From Aptenodytes patagonicus (lineage: Eukaryota; Chordata; Aves; Sphenisciformes; Spheniscidae): 64,000 nucleotides of DNA. The stretch lies in NCBI RefSeq assembly GCF_965638725.1, contig NC_134961.1, forward strand, positions 1,550,001 to 1,614,000, given 5' to 3'. The notes beneath the pieces are model-generated. The model was not told where the DNA came from, searched no databases, and was given only the letters and a program-made list of their open reading frames with translations. Within the stretch, counting starts at the first letter, position 1. The number at the start of each line of letters is the position of its first letter. This document shows, in pieces, positions 48,801 through 60,800 of this stretch. The position numbers were made by a program, and so were the translations under genes.

Positions 48801-51800
48801 CGGTGGTGATCCTGAACCAAAGGCTTCCTTTGGAGCCTCGCTGCGTCCAGCCTCACCCTGAGCCAAGACTTTCTGTCCCGAGTCCTAAATATTTGGCCAG
48901 GCTGCGGGAAATGTCGGCTGGCTTTATTTTTAACGTTATCACCACTTCATGCAACGTGCCTCAGGCAGGCAGGCCTCGTGTCGTATGCCCTTTTTTGCCC
49001 CTTCTGACTATGAGGGAAGGGATATTGCCTCATTTATACTTGTTTCTAGCTTCACATGGTAATCTTGTACTCAAAACCCCAGACCCAGGTATTGCCTCCT
49101 GCAAAGAAATTTCTTCCCAGTTCCGCAAATCTTTTGTATTTTCTCTCTTCCCCATTCCTGCGGAATCACGCTCCAAACCAGGCAGTTTATGGCAAACTCT
49201 TTGCACCTAATGGTTGTTGGGGGTTTCATTCCAGAGAGGGTTCCAGGTGGCTCAGCTGACAAACTGCCAGAGGCGGTGGAGCCTGCCCTGGCCTGCGCGG
49301 CACCCGGGGAAGAGGCCACTGCACTGGAGGCAGCCCTGAAAGGTGAGGGGATGGGGGCCTGGCCTGTAAGGGAGAGCCCAGTGCTGGGAGATGGCCTCGT
49401 GTGATCAGTGGGGAGGGGAACAAATTGGGAGCACTGAGCCGTGGCCATCCTGATGCCAAGGCGGGACATCGAGGCTTGTTCTCTCTCCCTAGCCAGGGAA
49501 TCTCCAGGCAAAGGAGGTTCATCCCGATTTTCAGAGCAGCACATCTCAGGATGGACAGCCAGCGGGTGAATGCAGCGCTCTCCCTGCATGTCACTGCACC
49601 CAGCTGCCTTCATCGGCTGCTCGGATGTCTCCCTCCTGAGATGCCAGCTCTTAAACTGTCCCTACGGATCTCCTCTGGCCGTGTGTTGCATGATCTGCCT
49701 CCTCTACAGCTGCACTCTCCAATGGGTGGCAAAGAGGTGGCAGTGCTGGGTGCTTCAGGCCCTGCTGGGTTGGTTTGGGGAGGCAGGGGCCTCACTGTAG
49801 TTAACTCTGACAAGCTTCAATCATAAATTCCTACCTTCTCTTCCTCTGAGTTTGGACTGGAAAATTAGTGGGTCAAGAGCATCGGTTCTTTTCACATCTT
49901 TTACAAAAACTTAAGCCCTTCAGAAAGAAACGCTGAGTTAATCTCTGCTTCAGCCTCCTCTGCCACCTCCCGGGCTTTACACCACGTTGCTGGGCTTCCT
50001 CTGTCCCCGCCAGGGTCTCAGCCCCTGCTCTTGCTTCAGAAATAAAAAGCCCACTTTGGGACTGATGGAGACACGTTTTCTTGCAGCGCCATCCCCTGTT
50101 TCAGGACTTAGCCAACCTCCCTGCACAATCTTCATGAAGGCAGTGGAATTCCTGATGAAAGTCAATGCCGTCCAGGTCAGCTCAACGTGGAGTGGAGGAG
50201 TGGGAAGGGAGGTTTGGTCTCCTCCCCTGGGTTATTACCAAAGAGCTGGTGGCAAGCTCTAGCCCTTCTTGGGCTCGGAGAACAAGCTGTGGCTACCCCA
50301 GATGCTGAGCGCAAGAGGAAACAAAACCACCGCTGCCCAGAAATGCAAAACCGTGGCCAGGCAGAGTGTTCAGACCAAAATGCTGGTTGGGGACACAGTC
50401 ATCTCAGGCAGGCGAGGTTCTCGGGGTGCCTCAGCTCAGCACTGCTCGCTGCGGAGGGAACAGCCAAGTCAGAAATGGTGCAGACGTGCTCTTCTCTCTA
50501 CATTCGGAGATGAGATGCATTATTGTGATGCCTCCGAGGCGCCAGTACTCCTTTCTTGTTTCAGACGCTTGTGTATGTCAGAGCAATTTTTGTGTCACCT
50601 GTGGAATGTCCCTGTCCCACAGAGTCATCTCTCTGGGATCTCTGACTGCCACGTTATGCTGCCTGCCTTAATTTTACATGGCAGAAAGAGTTGCTAAAAG
50701 CAAAACAGAACTAGAAGTAATGGAGGTAAATATTCAAAGGGGGGGGGGGGATCTCCTGTCTGTTTTCTGTTCATGGCAGTCAAATAGGTGCGAGTCAGTC
50801 CTCCTGCCGTGTGCTTCTGGGGGTGCCCGTGGTTTGCCTCCTCTCCTAACCGCGCCGGTGTGCCGTTCCTCCACAGTTTGTTCACATGGCGCTTGCCCAC
50901 GAGCTGCTGAGCCTTCAGGGAGGTCCCTCCTGTGCATACTACCTGGCGCTGGCCCAGACTTACTTGCTGAAGGAAGATTTCTCCAAATGCGAAGAATGTC
51001 TCTGCGAGGCCGTTAGGATCGACTACATGGTAATTCTCCGCGTGTTCCTGGGGCGCAGCACGGTGCCCCGAAGCAGGACACTGGCCAAACACCGCAGCGG
51101 TCTCCGCCTGTGTTGTTGCTGCGTGTGAACCTAGAGCCCATGCTTCCCTTCCACTCGAGCAATTCTAACGCTAGTCTGCAGCAGCTTCTGCAGGGGAGGA
51201 CAATCACAGCTGATGAACCACATCAGGCTGTGGCTGCAGCACTGCCCTCCTCATTACCCCGCTTATTACTTGTCTTCTGTCATCTCCTGCACAGACAGGC
51301 GGCATTTCTGAGCGAGGACTCTGCAGCGTCTGCCTTTCTTTTCCCTTTGAACGTGTATACCCTGATCCTCTTTCCCTCTGTTGGCGAGTCAGGCTCTGTG
51401 TCATGAGAAACAGGGTTGCCGTTCAGCAGAGAGGCAAGGCGGCTTTGGAGAGTCGGGTTGAATGGAAGGCAGAGAGGGCTGTGAAGCTGACATCTCCGAA
51501 TGCCGTTTGCATACTCACGATACCTGGGGAGCCTTGCACGGGCCAGGACACCGTGCAAGGAAAGGCCGGAGCGGGCTCCCAGTGCTGGTGTTAGGCAGGC
51601 AGCCCACTGACTTGATTTTCTCTCTGTACGTAAAATCCGTCCTGCTATAATCAAACACCGGCCAGCTCTTCTTTTCTGCTGCTTACGGGGGTCCCTGGCC
51701 CTCTCCCTCCCATCTCCCAGCCACGTCTCACTCCCTGTTTTGTGTGCACAGAATCCAAATGTCTGGGCTCAGAAAGGGCACCTGTGCTACCTGAAGAGGG

Positions 51801-54437
51801 ACTTTGGCGAGGCAAAGGAGTGCTACGAGCGAACCATCAGTTTTGTGGAGGATGCTGCGGATATGCACTTCGTCTACCTGCGCCTGGGCTCCATCTACCT
51901 GGAAGAGGAAGAGGTGAGGAGCCAGCAGGAGTGGTGGGAGGGAATTCGCCCCAAAGCAAATAGCAGGAGATCTCAGACCCCCAGTACAAGTCTCCACTAT
52001 CTGTAGCTATAGCCAAGATCTCGCAACACAGCAAACCCTTCTGGAGCTCAGCTCCTTGGAGCATGGACCTGCCCTGCTCCTTTGTGCCGGCTCCAAGTCC
52101 CAGCTGCAATGTCTCAGGCTGCTGCTGAGCCATTTCTCATCATCCTAGCGAGGAGGGCGACTTCTGCATTAGCGTGCCAGCACAGAGCCACCACGTCGGC
52201 GGCAGCGAGCAGGCTCTCAGCCCCCCTGGCAGCGGTGGGGACGGTGGGTGTCTGAGCCCTACCGGAGATGGGGTGTTTGGCAAATTCCTGAAGGGGGGGG
52301 GGGGGGCTGTCTGCGGAGCGGTACGTTTGATGCAGAGAGAAACGTGATCGTCTCTCTCCTGGCAGTACGGCCGGGCGAAGCAGACCTACCTGCTCGCCTG
52401 CAAGAACTCTGCGTCCTGTCTCACCTGGCTGGGGGTGGGAATCGCCTGCTACAGGGTAAGTGCAATTACCTTCAAGTCACCTGCGCTTTAATTGGCTCTG
52501 TGGCACGGGGTGCAGGGCTTGCTTTTGCGTGATCCCCTTTATTACCGTAAAGCCTGGCTGCCTGTGAAACCAATGCTCCTGCCATGCCGTGTGCTGTCAC
52601 GGCCCCAGCGTGGCACCCCGGGCTGCTCGTACGGGAGATGTCAGGAGACGGTTGCCCCCAGCAGCTGCTCTGGGAGCAGCAATCCTTCCCCCCCCGCCTC
52701 GTCCCGCTGCCAGGGCCTGCCAGCACCTCCTTCCCCAGGATGCCATGGCAAGCACGTACTCTGGGCCCGGGCTTTGCTCCGAGTGCCTGCCTGCACACGA
52801 CCTGCATGTCGCCACGAAGGAACTGAGCAGAATGTCGGCAGAGAGGAATCTCGGTGCTTTCCCTGCCCAAAGGAATCCAGCGCCTCTGAAGGGCTGCCAA
52901 GGACACCCAGCCACCGGCAGCGCGGTACCTCCCAGAGGTACACCTCGCGAGGTTCCTCCAAGGGAGTTTGGCTGAGGGATGCAAACAGGGAAGGAACTTG
53001 AACTTCTGTTTCCCCCCTGGCCAAATGTACACCTCCTGGGAGGCTGCAGACTCGAGCCAGGGAGGCGAGTGGTGGCCTGGGAGCTGGCTGCAACCTACCG
53101 GGCACCAGCTACCCCTGACCCCCGGGGAGCTGCTGCGCAGCGGGAATAGGGATCATGTTTCCTCGTGGAGCGGGACCGCTCGGTTCCTGGAGGCGGAGGC
53201 GTTTGTGCTGCTTTCCTTACGGCTGGGGGCTGATTTGTAAATACAGCGTGTGCTCCCACGGGGGTCGGGAGCCAGCGGAGAGAGGCTTGCCCTCCAGACC
53301 GGAGAGCTGGACGCTGGCACCGAGGATAACTGGTTGTCTCTGCCCTAAATCCTTTCCCTGCATCCCTATCAGGGAAACCCTGCTAGACGCTTTTGTTGCA
53401 CTGATTTCTTCGGCTGTTAAGAGCAGATGCCCGTCGGTTCTGAAGCCCTTTCTGCCTGCTGCTTGCCTTTTGTTCACACCTCTCCTTCTCTCTCTCAAGC
53501 TGGAAGAGATGGTGGAAGCAGAGGATGCTCTCTCTGAAGCCAACGCCCTAAATAACACCAACGCTGAAGCGTGGGGATACCTCGCCCTCATCTGCCTGCA
53601 GGTGAGCGCCCAGCCAGGCAGCTACTCCCACCGCCAGCCTGGCAGAGCTGGGGGGGGGGTTTATTGGCATCTCTTTACGAGCCCGAAGAACTTCTTGTAG
53701 ATCTCGGTGGTAAAAATAGTTTGGGGACTGTGCTCGGATGGCAAAAGCAGCACCCCGCCTCACTGCTCGTCATCGCCTGATGCACGTATTCCCCTGGGGC
53801 ACGTCCTTCGTGCCGAGCTTTCCTACAGTGTGTCATTTCACCCAGAACCTGCGCGTTTCCTGCGGGACGATTCCCTCACTAGCTGCTCTTGTGTCGTTTC
53901 CCCAGGGAGGACGGCAGCTGGAGGCAGAGCAGTGCTACAAATACGCCGTCAAGGTTCGTGTCTCTGCGCTGCCGCGGGGTCGGCAGGGCAGGCCACGGGC
54001 TGCCGGCGAGCGGGGAGGAAGCCGCCCCTGAGCGTTCCCACGCCGCGGAGCGCTCGCCCTTTTAACTTGCCAGTTTAATTTGACGATGCGGCACGTGAAG
54101 ATGGGACAGCTCAAGAGGCGGCATGGGAGAAGCTGCCCTCTCTGAGCTCTCGCCCTCGGCCGCTGCCCTCCCGTTGGCGTCCCAGCTCATGGCCGACACC
54201 GGCAGAGCGAGGAAATGGCCGTCGCCGTTTCCTGGGGAGTCCCCGAGCGGGGGGGGGGGGGGGGGGGGGGGTCGGTGGGTGGCGGCCGGGGGCGTCTGCG
54301 GGCGCCCTTGGACTTGCTCGACACCAACCCCCCCCCCCCCCGCCTCTTTCCTGCAGCTGGGCCTGAGGAACGACGCGTTGCTGCGGGAGATCCGCGCCGC
54401 CCAGCAGCGGCTCGGCTTCGGCAACCCGGCCTTCTGA
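30856..54437 (+). CDS. CFAP70: Cilia- and flagella-associated protein 70 (TTC18)
   Basis: Axonemal protein at the outer dynein arm base, with an N-terminal C2-like part and a C-terminal TPR region. 27 coding exons: 30856-30987, 33009-33195, 33511-33606, 33850-33929, 34937-35113, 35513-35695, 36166-36257, 37369-37468, 38429-38563, 40106-40273, 40511-40591, 41085-41176, 44132-44192, 45252-45443, 46097-46228, 46887-47012, 47573-47706, 47805-47920, 48080-48271, 49235-49342, 50087-50175, 50877-51029, 51752-51913, 52366-52455, 53500-53601, 53906-53953, 54357-54437. They total 3309 nt, 1102 aa (human 1121). Matches include [60 protein letters not shown]-like [53 protein letters not shown] and the end GFGNPAF. 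The linker exons 40106, 40511 and 48080-50087 are poorly conserved, as in mammals. All introns are GT-AG. Confidence 0.96.
31030..33000. other. CFAP70: CFAP70 intron 1 (coding), no further feature
   Basis: An AT-richer intron of about 2 kb. No exon, RNA gene or recognised repeat was found; the segment 31740-32110 has a repeat-like, A-rich look but I cannot assign it to a family. Confidence 0.5.
39566..40018. mobile_element. Candidate old solo LTR (about 453 bp) in CFAP70 intron 9
   Basis: Bounded by TGTCAGGG and its exact inverse CCCTGACA, the TG...CA pattern of LTR ends. The interior differs in character from the flanking intron (for example CAAGTCCATAGCCATGAGGC, GTCCAGGATCAAGCCAGG). I do not see a convincing target-site duplication, and no internal retroviral genes flank it. 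Family uncertain, probably an old endogenous-retrovirus LTR fossil. Confidence 0.45.
42677..42681. repeat. Target-site duplication GCGGG (left copy)
   Basis: Identical to 43249-43253 on the other side of the solo LTR. Confidence 0.85.
42682..43248 (-). mobile_element. Solo LTR of an avian endogenous retrovirus (ERVL-type, TguLTR5-like)
   Basis: A 567-bp element with TG...CA ends, flanked by a perfect 5-bp target duplication GCGGG (42677-42681 and 43249-43253). On the minus strand it starts TGTCCTGGTTTCGGCAGGGA and ends GTTAAACCACGACA, which I recognise from memory as an LTR abundant in neoavian birds. No internal viral region is present, so it is a solo LTR fossil left by recombination. The intact duplication argues for moderate rather than great age. 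It lies in CFAP70 intron 12, antisense to the gene, and contains an ATA/AAT microsatellite (42832-42873). Confidence 0.85.
43254..44131. other. CFAP70: CFAP70 intron 12 remainder, nothing recognised
   Basis: Unique-looking intronic sequence with no exon matching CFAP70 and no RNA gene. The A/T-rich part 43370-43520 is unassigned. Confidence 0.5.
47573..54437 (+). CDS. CFAP70: CFAP70 TPR-repeat exons
   Basis: The C-terminal exons encode helical 34-residue repeats. Examples are [40 protein letters not shown] then [49 protein letters not shown] and [10 protein letters not shown]. This is the protein-binding part of the gene. Repeats are split by introns at non-repeat boundaries. The block between 48080 and 50175 is an acidic, Pro/Ala-rich linker dividing two TPR groups. 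Confidence 0.85.
54240..54276. repeat. Long G-run before the last CFAP70 exon
   Basis: About 20 consecutive G at 54250-54271. It is one of many G-runs (for example 11459-11478 and 12027-12040) that can form G-quadruplexes and may be mis-sized in the assembly. Confidence 0.8.
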
Positions 54438-54806
54438 GCCCCCGCGCCCTCCGGGGAGGGCCGCCCCGCCGCTCCCGGCCATGCCATCTCCCCCCCCCGC
54501 CCCCGCCCGCCGGGGCCCGGTTCCACATAAACTCCCCGCGCCCCGAGGGCTCGTTTCCGCCTCTATCCGCCGTCGCCCCCGCGGTCCCGGAGCGCCGGGA
54601 GCGGGGACACCCCCGCCCAGGCCCGGCCCGGCCCGGCCCGGCCCGCCGCAGCGGCGGCCGCGGGGGGGACACTCCCTGCGCCTCCGAGGGGCGGGGCGGG
54701 ACGGTCACGTGACGCGCCCCCGCCCCCTCCGGGCGGGGCGTGGCGGCGGGCGGCGCGCGCGGATTGGCGGCGGCCGCGCGGGACGGTTGAGCCGGTGGCG
54801 CGCGCC
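54438..54806 (+). promoter_or_regulatory. WDR90: CpG-rich CFAP70 3' end / WDR90 promoter
   Basis: Only 369 bp separate the CFAP70 stop from the WDR90 start codon. CATAAA (54526-54531) is a possible variant poly(A) signal for CFAP70. Promoter motifs for WDR90 are a palindromic E-box GTCACGTGAC (54704-54713), GGGCGGGGC Sp1 boxes, and an inverted CCAAT box ATTGG (54763-54767) 40 bp before the ATG. There is no TATA box. Confidence 0.6.
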
Positions 54807-57800
54807 ATGGCGGCAGGTAGCGGCGCGGGGGAGGGGAGGGGCGGACGGGGTCACCGGGGCTGGGGGGGGCCTCGGGGCACGGAGGCACCGGGGGCGTCAC
54901 CGGGGCTGGGGGGGGGCTCCGGGGACGGGGGGAGCTCGGAGCACGGGGGTAACGGGGACGTCACCGGGGCTGGGGGGCTCGGGGCACGGAGGTACCGGGG
55001 GCGTTACCGGGGCTGAGGGGGGGGCTCCGGGGACGCGAGGGGCTCGGAGCACGGGGGTAACGGGGGCGTCACCGGGACTGGGGGGCTCGGGGCATGGGGG
55101 GGTTCGGAGCACGGAGGTAACGGGGGCGTCACCGGGGCTGGGGGGCTCGGGGCATGGGGGGGTTCGGAGCACGGAGGTACCGGGGGCGTCACCGGGGCGG
55201 GAGGACTCGGAGCACGGGGTTACCGGGTCTGTCATCGGGCTCAGGGCACGGGGGCGACACCGGGGCTGGGGGGGACTCGGGGCACGGAGGTAATGGGGCC
55301 GTCACCGGGGCTGGGGGTGGGGCTCGGAGCATGGAGGTACCGGGGGCGTCAGCGGGGCGCAGGGGCACGGATGTACCGGGGGCATCACTGGCCTTGGGGG
55401 CACGAGGGCGACACCGGGGCTGGGGGGACTCGGGACACGGAGATAACGGGGTGCCAACAGGGCAGAGGGGACCTCGGGACGCGGGGGCATCAGCGGGGTC
55501 CCCAGTACGGGGGGTTAACGGGGGGCGTCCGGGCGGGGGTGTGGGCTCCCCGCCGATCCCGGTGCCGGTACCGGCAGCCTGGCAGCGTCCCTACCTGAAC
55601 GTCTTCAAGCACTTCCGCGTGGAGGAGTGGAAGCGCTCCGCCAGGGAGGGGGACGTGGCCGCCCTCACGGTAACACGGGCACCGGCATGACGGGGTGGGG
55701 GTGGGGTGGGGGGGCACCGGCCATGGGTGGGCAGCGTTGATCCCCCCACCCACCCCGCCATCATCCCTTTCCGTGGTTTCGGAAGGACGCGAGGCTGAAG
55801 GGAACCGTCTACCGGATCCGGGGCTCCGTCCCTGCCAGCAGCTACCTGCAGCTGCCCCGGACGGGGACGCAGTCGCTGGGGCTGGCGGGGCGCTACCTCT
55901 ACCTGCTCTTCAGGCCCATGCCCCGCAAGCACTTCGTCGTCCACCTGGACGTCGCCACCGAGGTACGTGACAACGGGGCGGCCTCGTTAAACCGCCGTCG
56001 TTAGCGTCGCGGCCCAACTGAAGGACCGGGGGGCGGCAGCGGTGGCCTCCTGCGCTTGCGGGGTGCAGAACTTGGCTGGTCTTTGTTGCTGGTGGTGGGT
56101 TACACCGCGCCGGAGATGGTTTTCATCCTCGTGGCATCTCTACCGGGGACAGGAGACGCGGCCACGTGCCTTCTCCTCTGCAGCATTTCCCCGCCGAAGC
56201 CACCAGGGTGACTAAAGCTCTGTGTGTCTCCATCTCCTCAGGAAAACCAGGTGGTTCGCATCTCTTTCTCCAACCTCTTCAAGGAGTTCAAATCCACAGC
56301 CACCTGGCTGCAGTTCCCCTTCGTCTGCGGAGCAGCCAAGGGCTCGGCGTCCGACCGCGCGGCCAGGACGTCCAGGCGCGGTGAGGAGCGTGCGCGGTGC
56401 TGCCGCCGCTGCTCCTCGTGGCGCAGTCGGGACTGGGCTGGCGCATCACCGCCGAAATAAATTGTTACAAAATCAATTGAGTTCAGAAGTTGACTTGATG
56501 CGTTCGAGGAGGGTGAGGAGTGGTGGGCCTGAGCAGGAGACCCTCAGCAGCTGGAAGGCCGGAGCTGTAGCTGCCGGGAGGGATGTCCCCCATCCCCATT
56601 CTCCCGAGCAGTGGGGTGCAGTGTCAGGCTGGGCACGAGTCCAGGGAGGCAGCGGGGCTGCTTCTCCGTCCTTCCCCACCCCTGCGCTGCAGTAGCGAGC
56701 TACGAGGCGCGTTTTCCCCTCTCCCATCTTGGCACAGACAAGCCGAGCCTGGTGGGAGTCTTGCATGGTGAACCCTTCTTACTTAACTGCGTTAACCATG
56801 CGTCCCCCGTTCTGCCAGGTCCGCGCTCCAAGGTCTGTAGCATCTTTTTCCGTCTTCCCTTTTGCCACCTGCCGTTCTCCTCCCCAGGTCTCGTGGGAGC
56901 AGCCCCCGCTGACGTGCGCTGGACCTGCCTGGTGCTTGACCTTCACTCCATCCTCTCCCTCTACCTCAACCGCCGTTACGGCCACCTGAAGAGCGTCAAG
57001 CTCTGCTCCAACCTGCTGGTGAAAAACCTCTGCACGAGCGACTTGGTGTTCGACCCGGGTGAGGAGCCGAGACCGCGGGGCGGCCGCCGGTTTCCCTTGT
57101 GACTTAAACCCAGCCTGGATGGAACCCGTGGGGGTTTAAAGCCGCTCTTGCAGGCGTGATGCCAGCAGGGCCGTTAGCCCTGGCAGAGCACCAGCCTGCC
57201 GTTACTGTAGCAGTGGGATAGGAAGCAGAAAGGGCAAAATACTCGGTGCGATGTTAAGTTTCACGTGCGCTGGCGAATACAATCTCCCCACCTCCGGAGG
57301 GAAGCGTCCTCTCATTTTCCAGCTGCAAAAGTGAACGATAAGAGCAAAGTTAAATATCTTATCAGGGTTAGAATTTTTTTCAGGGGAAAAAAATTAAAGG
57401 AGTTACCAAGCCTCACTTCTCCAAGGCCTGTGCTTTGATCTGCTGGAAGAGCCTGTGGTTTTTTTGTCTCAGAAATCTTCCAACCTACTTTTTTTTATCC
57501 ACCTGCTCAGCGTGGCAGAGAGGCTTTGGTCAAAACCTTCGTTTCTGCCTTTCTTTTTTTGTGCTGGAAATCTGCCCGAACCGCCTGGCCTGCTGGAAAG
57601 CATCAGTGAGGAGGAAGTTACAGATGCTGCTGTCGGATTCCTGAAACTTGTTATGTCTTGAAGACTTTCATGAAGTTACAAACGCGTGAAGGAAAGAAGA
57701 CAAGAAAATGAGAACGGAGCCTTAACGCAAATCACGTGAAACTGCTGAATCACTGCATAGAAAACTAAGTGAATCTTGGGCCTGGGGGATTTATAACTCG

Positions 57801-60800
57801 ATACCAAGGGTTTATGCCCTGGGGTCTTTTGCGGAGATTGAGAGTTTTGGGAATATTCCTGTGCAAAGGTGTGTTTGTTAGTTTGTTACAGGCCTCGGGG
57901 TTGTAATCTTTGTTTTTCAGATGTTCTCAAAGAGGGAAGCAGTTTGTGCCCGTGTCCCACGGGAAGCACGAGATTGCAGTCGGCTCCACGGGCCTCAGAG
58001 AGCTCACTCTCTTTATCCGTATCTCTGCGCTGCCAGGTGTGACCTTCTCCGAGGCCCAGCAAGCCGACCTGGCCTGCCGCGGGGTCGCTCCCATGCCGCG
58101 GGAAATGGCTTTCCCTGTGCCGAAGGGAGAGAAGTGGCACGACCTCTACGACTACATCAGGTACGGCCGCTCCCGGCTGCGCTCGAACCCCCCGTGGCTC
58201 TGAGACCTCCCCGTTCCCCCGGGGAAGGCAGGACGGGTAACGCCGCTTAAGGAATGACAGATCCGGATGAACCTGGGGCTCGAGTGGAGACATTTTGGTC
58301 ACCCCAGGTCCAGCATTTAGGTGTCGTTAACACATCTACCCTGGTCTAAGCTTAACTGCTGATCGGTGATATTCTGGGGCAGGAAAAAGGCCGTTAGAGC
58401 ACTCCCGTGCCTGGCGTTAACTCCAGCCCTCTCTCTCAACCGCCTCTTGCTGGGATTGCTCCCGTGGCTAACTTAGCGTAATGCAAGCCTTTCTTCTGTC
58501 CGTGCTGTTCCTGGGGAGCGCCTCAGCCTCTTGCGAAGTTAAAGGGTAGTCTGACAGGCGCCGCTGAGCCGTGATCGGCCGTAACGCCTCGTCGGGGGGG
58601 CAGACGTAAGCGTACCTTCCTCAGCTTCGGTGCTGGGCTCCCATCGGTGGTGAGGTTTTCGCCAGAGAACTCTTGTCGGTCCTAAGTTGCAGCTCATCGC
58701 AGTCATCGGCTTAGCGGCGTTGCCTGAGGCGCGCAGCACCAAGCTAACCCCTGGAAAGTAACGGTGTAGATCAGACCCGGGAGATGCTTTAGTATCCCTA
58801 TATTTGGGGGAGGAGGGGGCAAAAGGGGGGATCTTATAGGAGACAGTGAAGAGGCTTTTGTGCCAGGCAGTAAGTTAGCACGTGAGATTCCTGGGTGCCT
58901 GTGCAGCATCCCGAATACACGGCGCCTTCCTCTGGTTTTGCTCAGGTTCCCATCCGAGGGGTCCAAGCTGCCGTACGACTCCATCCAGAAGAGCTGTCTC
59001 GGCCCTGCGGCAGGTGGGAAGGCTGGGGACGGCAGCCGAGGCTCTGCTGCCCTGGGTGGACACCTCGGGTTTCTGAAGGAGCCCAACCCGCTCCTCCTGT
59101 CACCCAGGTGGCCAAGTCTCGGAGGACCCCGTCCAGCAGCTGCCCCAGCCGGTGACGCTCACCAAAGCAGTCCGTGACCGACTGTCCCTCATCCATCAGA
59201 TAACCAGTCCCAAAGCTGTAAGTGCACCGTGGAGGAGGCTGCAGCTTCTTCCTTTCTGCCTCCCATGGAGTTTCTCCCCACGTCTTGTCTTTGAGTTCCT
59301 TTATTTAGGACGTAGAAGCTGCTTGTTGTCGTTCGCAGCTGATCCGGGCAGGTCAGACCCCTGACCTGGGCATGGTCTGCAGCCCTGCAGTTAACGACTG
59401 GGTGGTTCAGCCTGGCATAGCACAGAGCAGAGACGAGATAAATGCCAAGTACCTCGTAATCTCCAGACATCTATCCTTCCTGTCTCAGCTGAGGCAGCAA
59501 ATAGTTGTGTCTTCAAATTATAGATAGGAAATGAGGACTGGAGACTAAAGAACTTGATCGGGTGCCCTCAGGGAGCAGAGCAGCGTGTGGAGCCCGGATT
59601 GCTGGGACTGCGGGCAGCTGCCCTCGCCGCTGAGTTCCCCTTCCCTGCTGGCAGTGACGCAGGAGCTGGTGCTCAGACTGGCTTACCAGACAGCCTGGTG
59701 ATGGGCTTGTGGAGAGGGACTGGGGGAAGCCGTCGTCCTCATGCTGTGGAGAGGGAGAAAAGGAGGAGCGCGACCACTTTGCTGTTCTGAACTGGGATGC
59801 GCCGAGCTGGCTGGCCAGGCGCTTTTAGCCTCCTCTGCTCAGTGGAGAGAGGGCAGCTCTTCCAGAGACTGTTCAGGGCTGGGTCTCTCCTGGGGCTCTG
59901 GTTTGTTGTCTGCAGGAGGTGAGACAACACTGGGAGTGTAGGGAGAGTGGCTGGTTCACGTACCTGGCATTAACCCACGTACCGACAGGGATGCTCTCCC
60001 TCCGTGTTGCTCCATCCTTGTTTGTATCGCTGTGAAGAGTCGCTTGGGAGAGATGTGGGTGTCTCCCTGTCTCTGCCTTTGCAGTGGGTGGAAGGCGCTG
60101 GGAGGAGGGCTGATCTCTGTCTGAGGCTTTGCTCTTTCTCAGATGCCGTGTCGGTGTCCTGTAATTACGAAAAGCATCCCTGAGGTTCACCTGACAACCC
60201 CAGGGCCTCCAAGAGCCGTGCCTGCTGCGGACCAGGAGCTAGAGAAGAACCAGAGACCGCACAGTGCAGGGGACGCTGGGCAGTCGCCGTCAGTCAGTGA
60301 TGGTGGCATCCACGTGTACGCTCACCAGAGGAGCGAACGAACCATCCGAGCCACCCGCAGCAGCTCAGAGGAGGTGGGTGAAGTGCTGAGGAGTCGCAGC
60401 AGCCCGAAGGTGGCTTTGGGACACTTATGGCTGATGTTTGTGAGCCCGGCAGAAGCAGCAGAGGGAACACAAGCTCCAGGCTGGAGTTTCAGTTAATCCT
60501 ATGGAGTCCTTTTGCTGGCGCTAGTTTTTCTGACTAGCAGTTCTCCTTTCCACTAGAATCATGCTTGCCTTGAAAGGGGGACCCTGTGTTCGAATGCACT
60601 GACCTTAAGCCAATAATGTATGTTTACTAATTTGCCCAGAGCGTGTACAGGAAGGGCCCTGGGCCAGGCGTGCCGTCCGGCAGGAGAGCCTCTGCCTGCA
60701 GGGTAAGAGGACGAGCCCTTCCCGCAGCAGCAGCCACCGGCTCTCTGGGCATCGCCAGGGCGCTGGGAAGGGCTGGCCGTAACCCCCCCCAGCGTGGGTG

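Noticed and set aside
56455-56460. AATAAA inside WDR90 as an early poly(A) site
   Set aside because: It lies in an intron, and downstream WDR90 exons continue in frame; intronic polyadenylation cannot be claimed from a hexamer alone.
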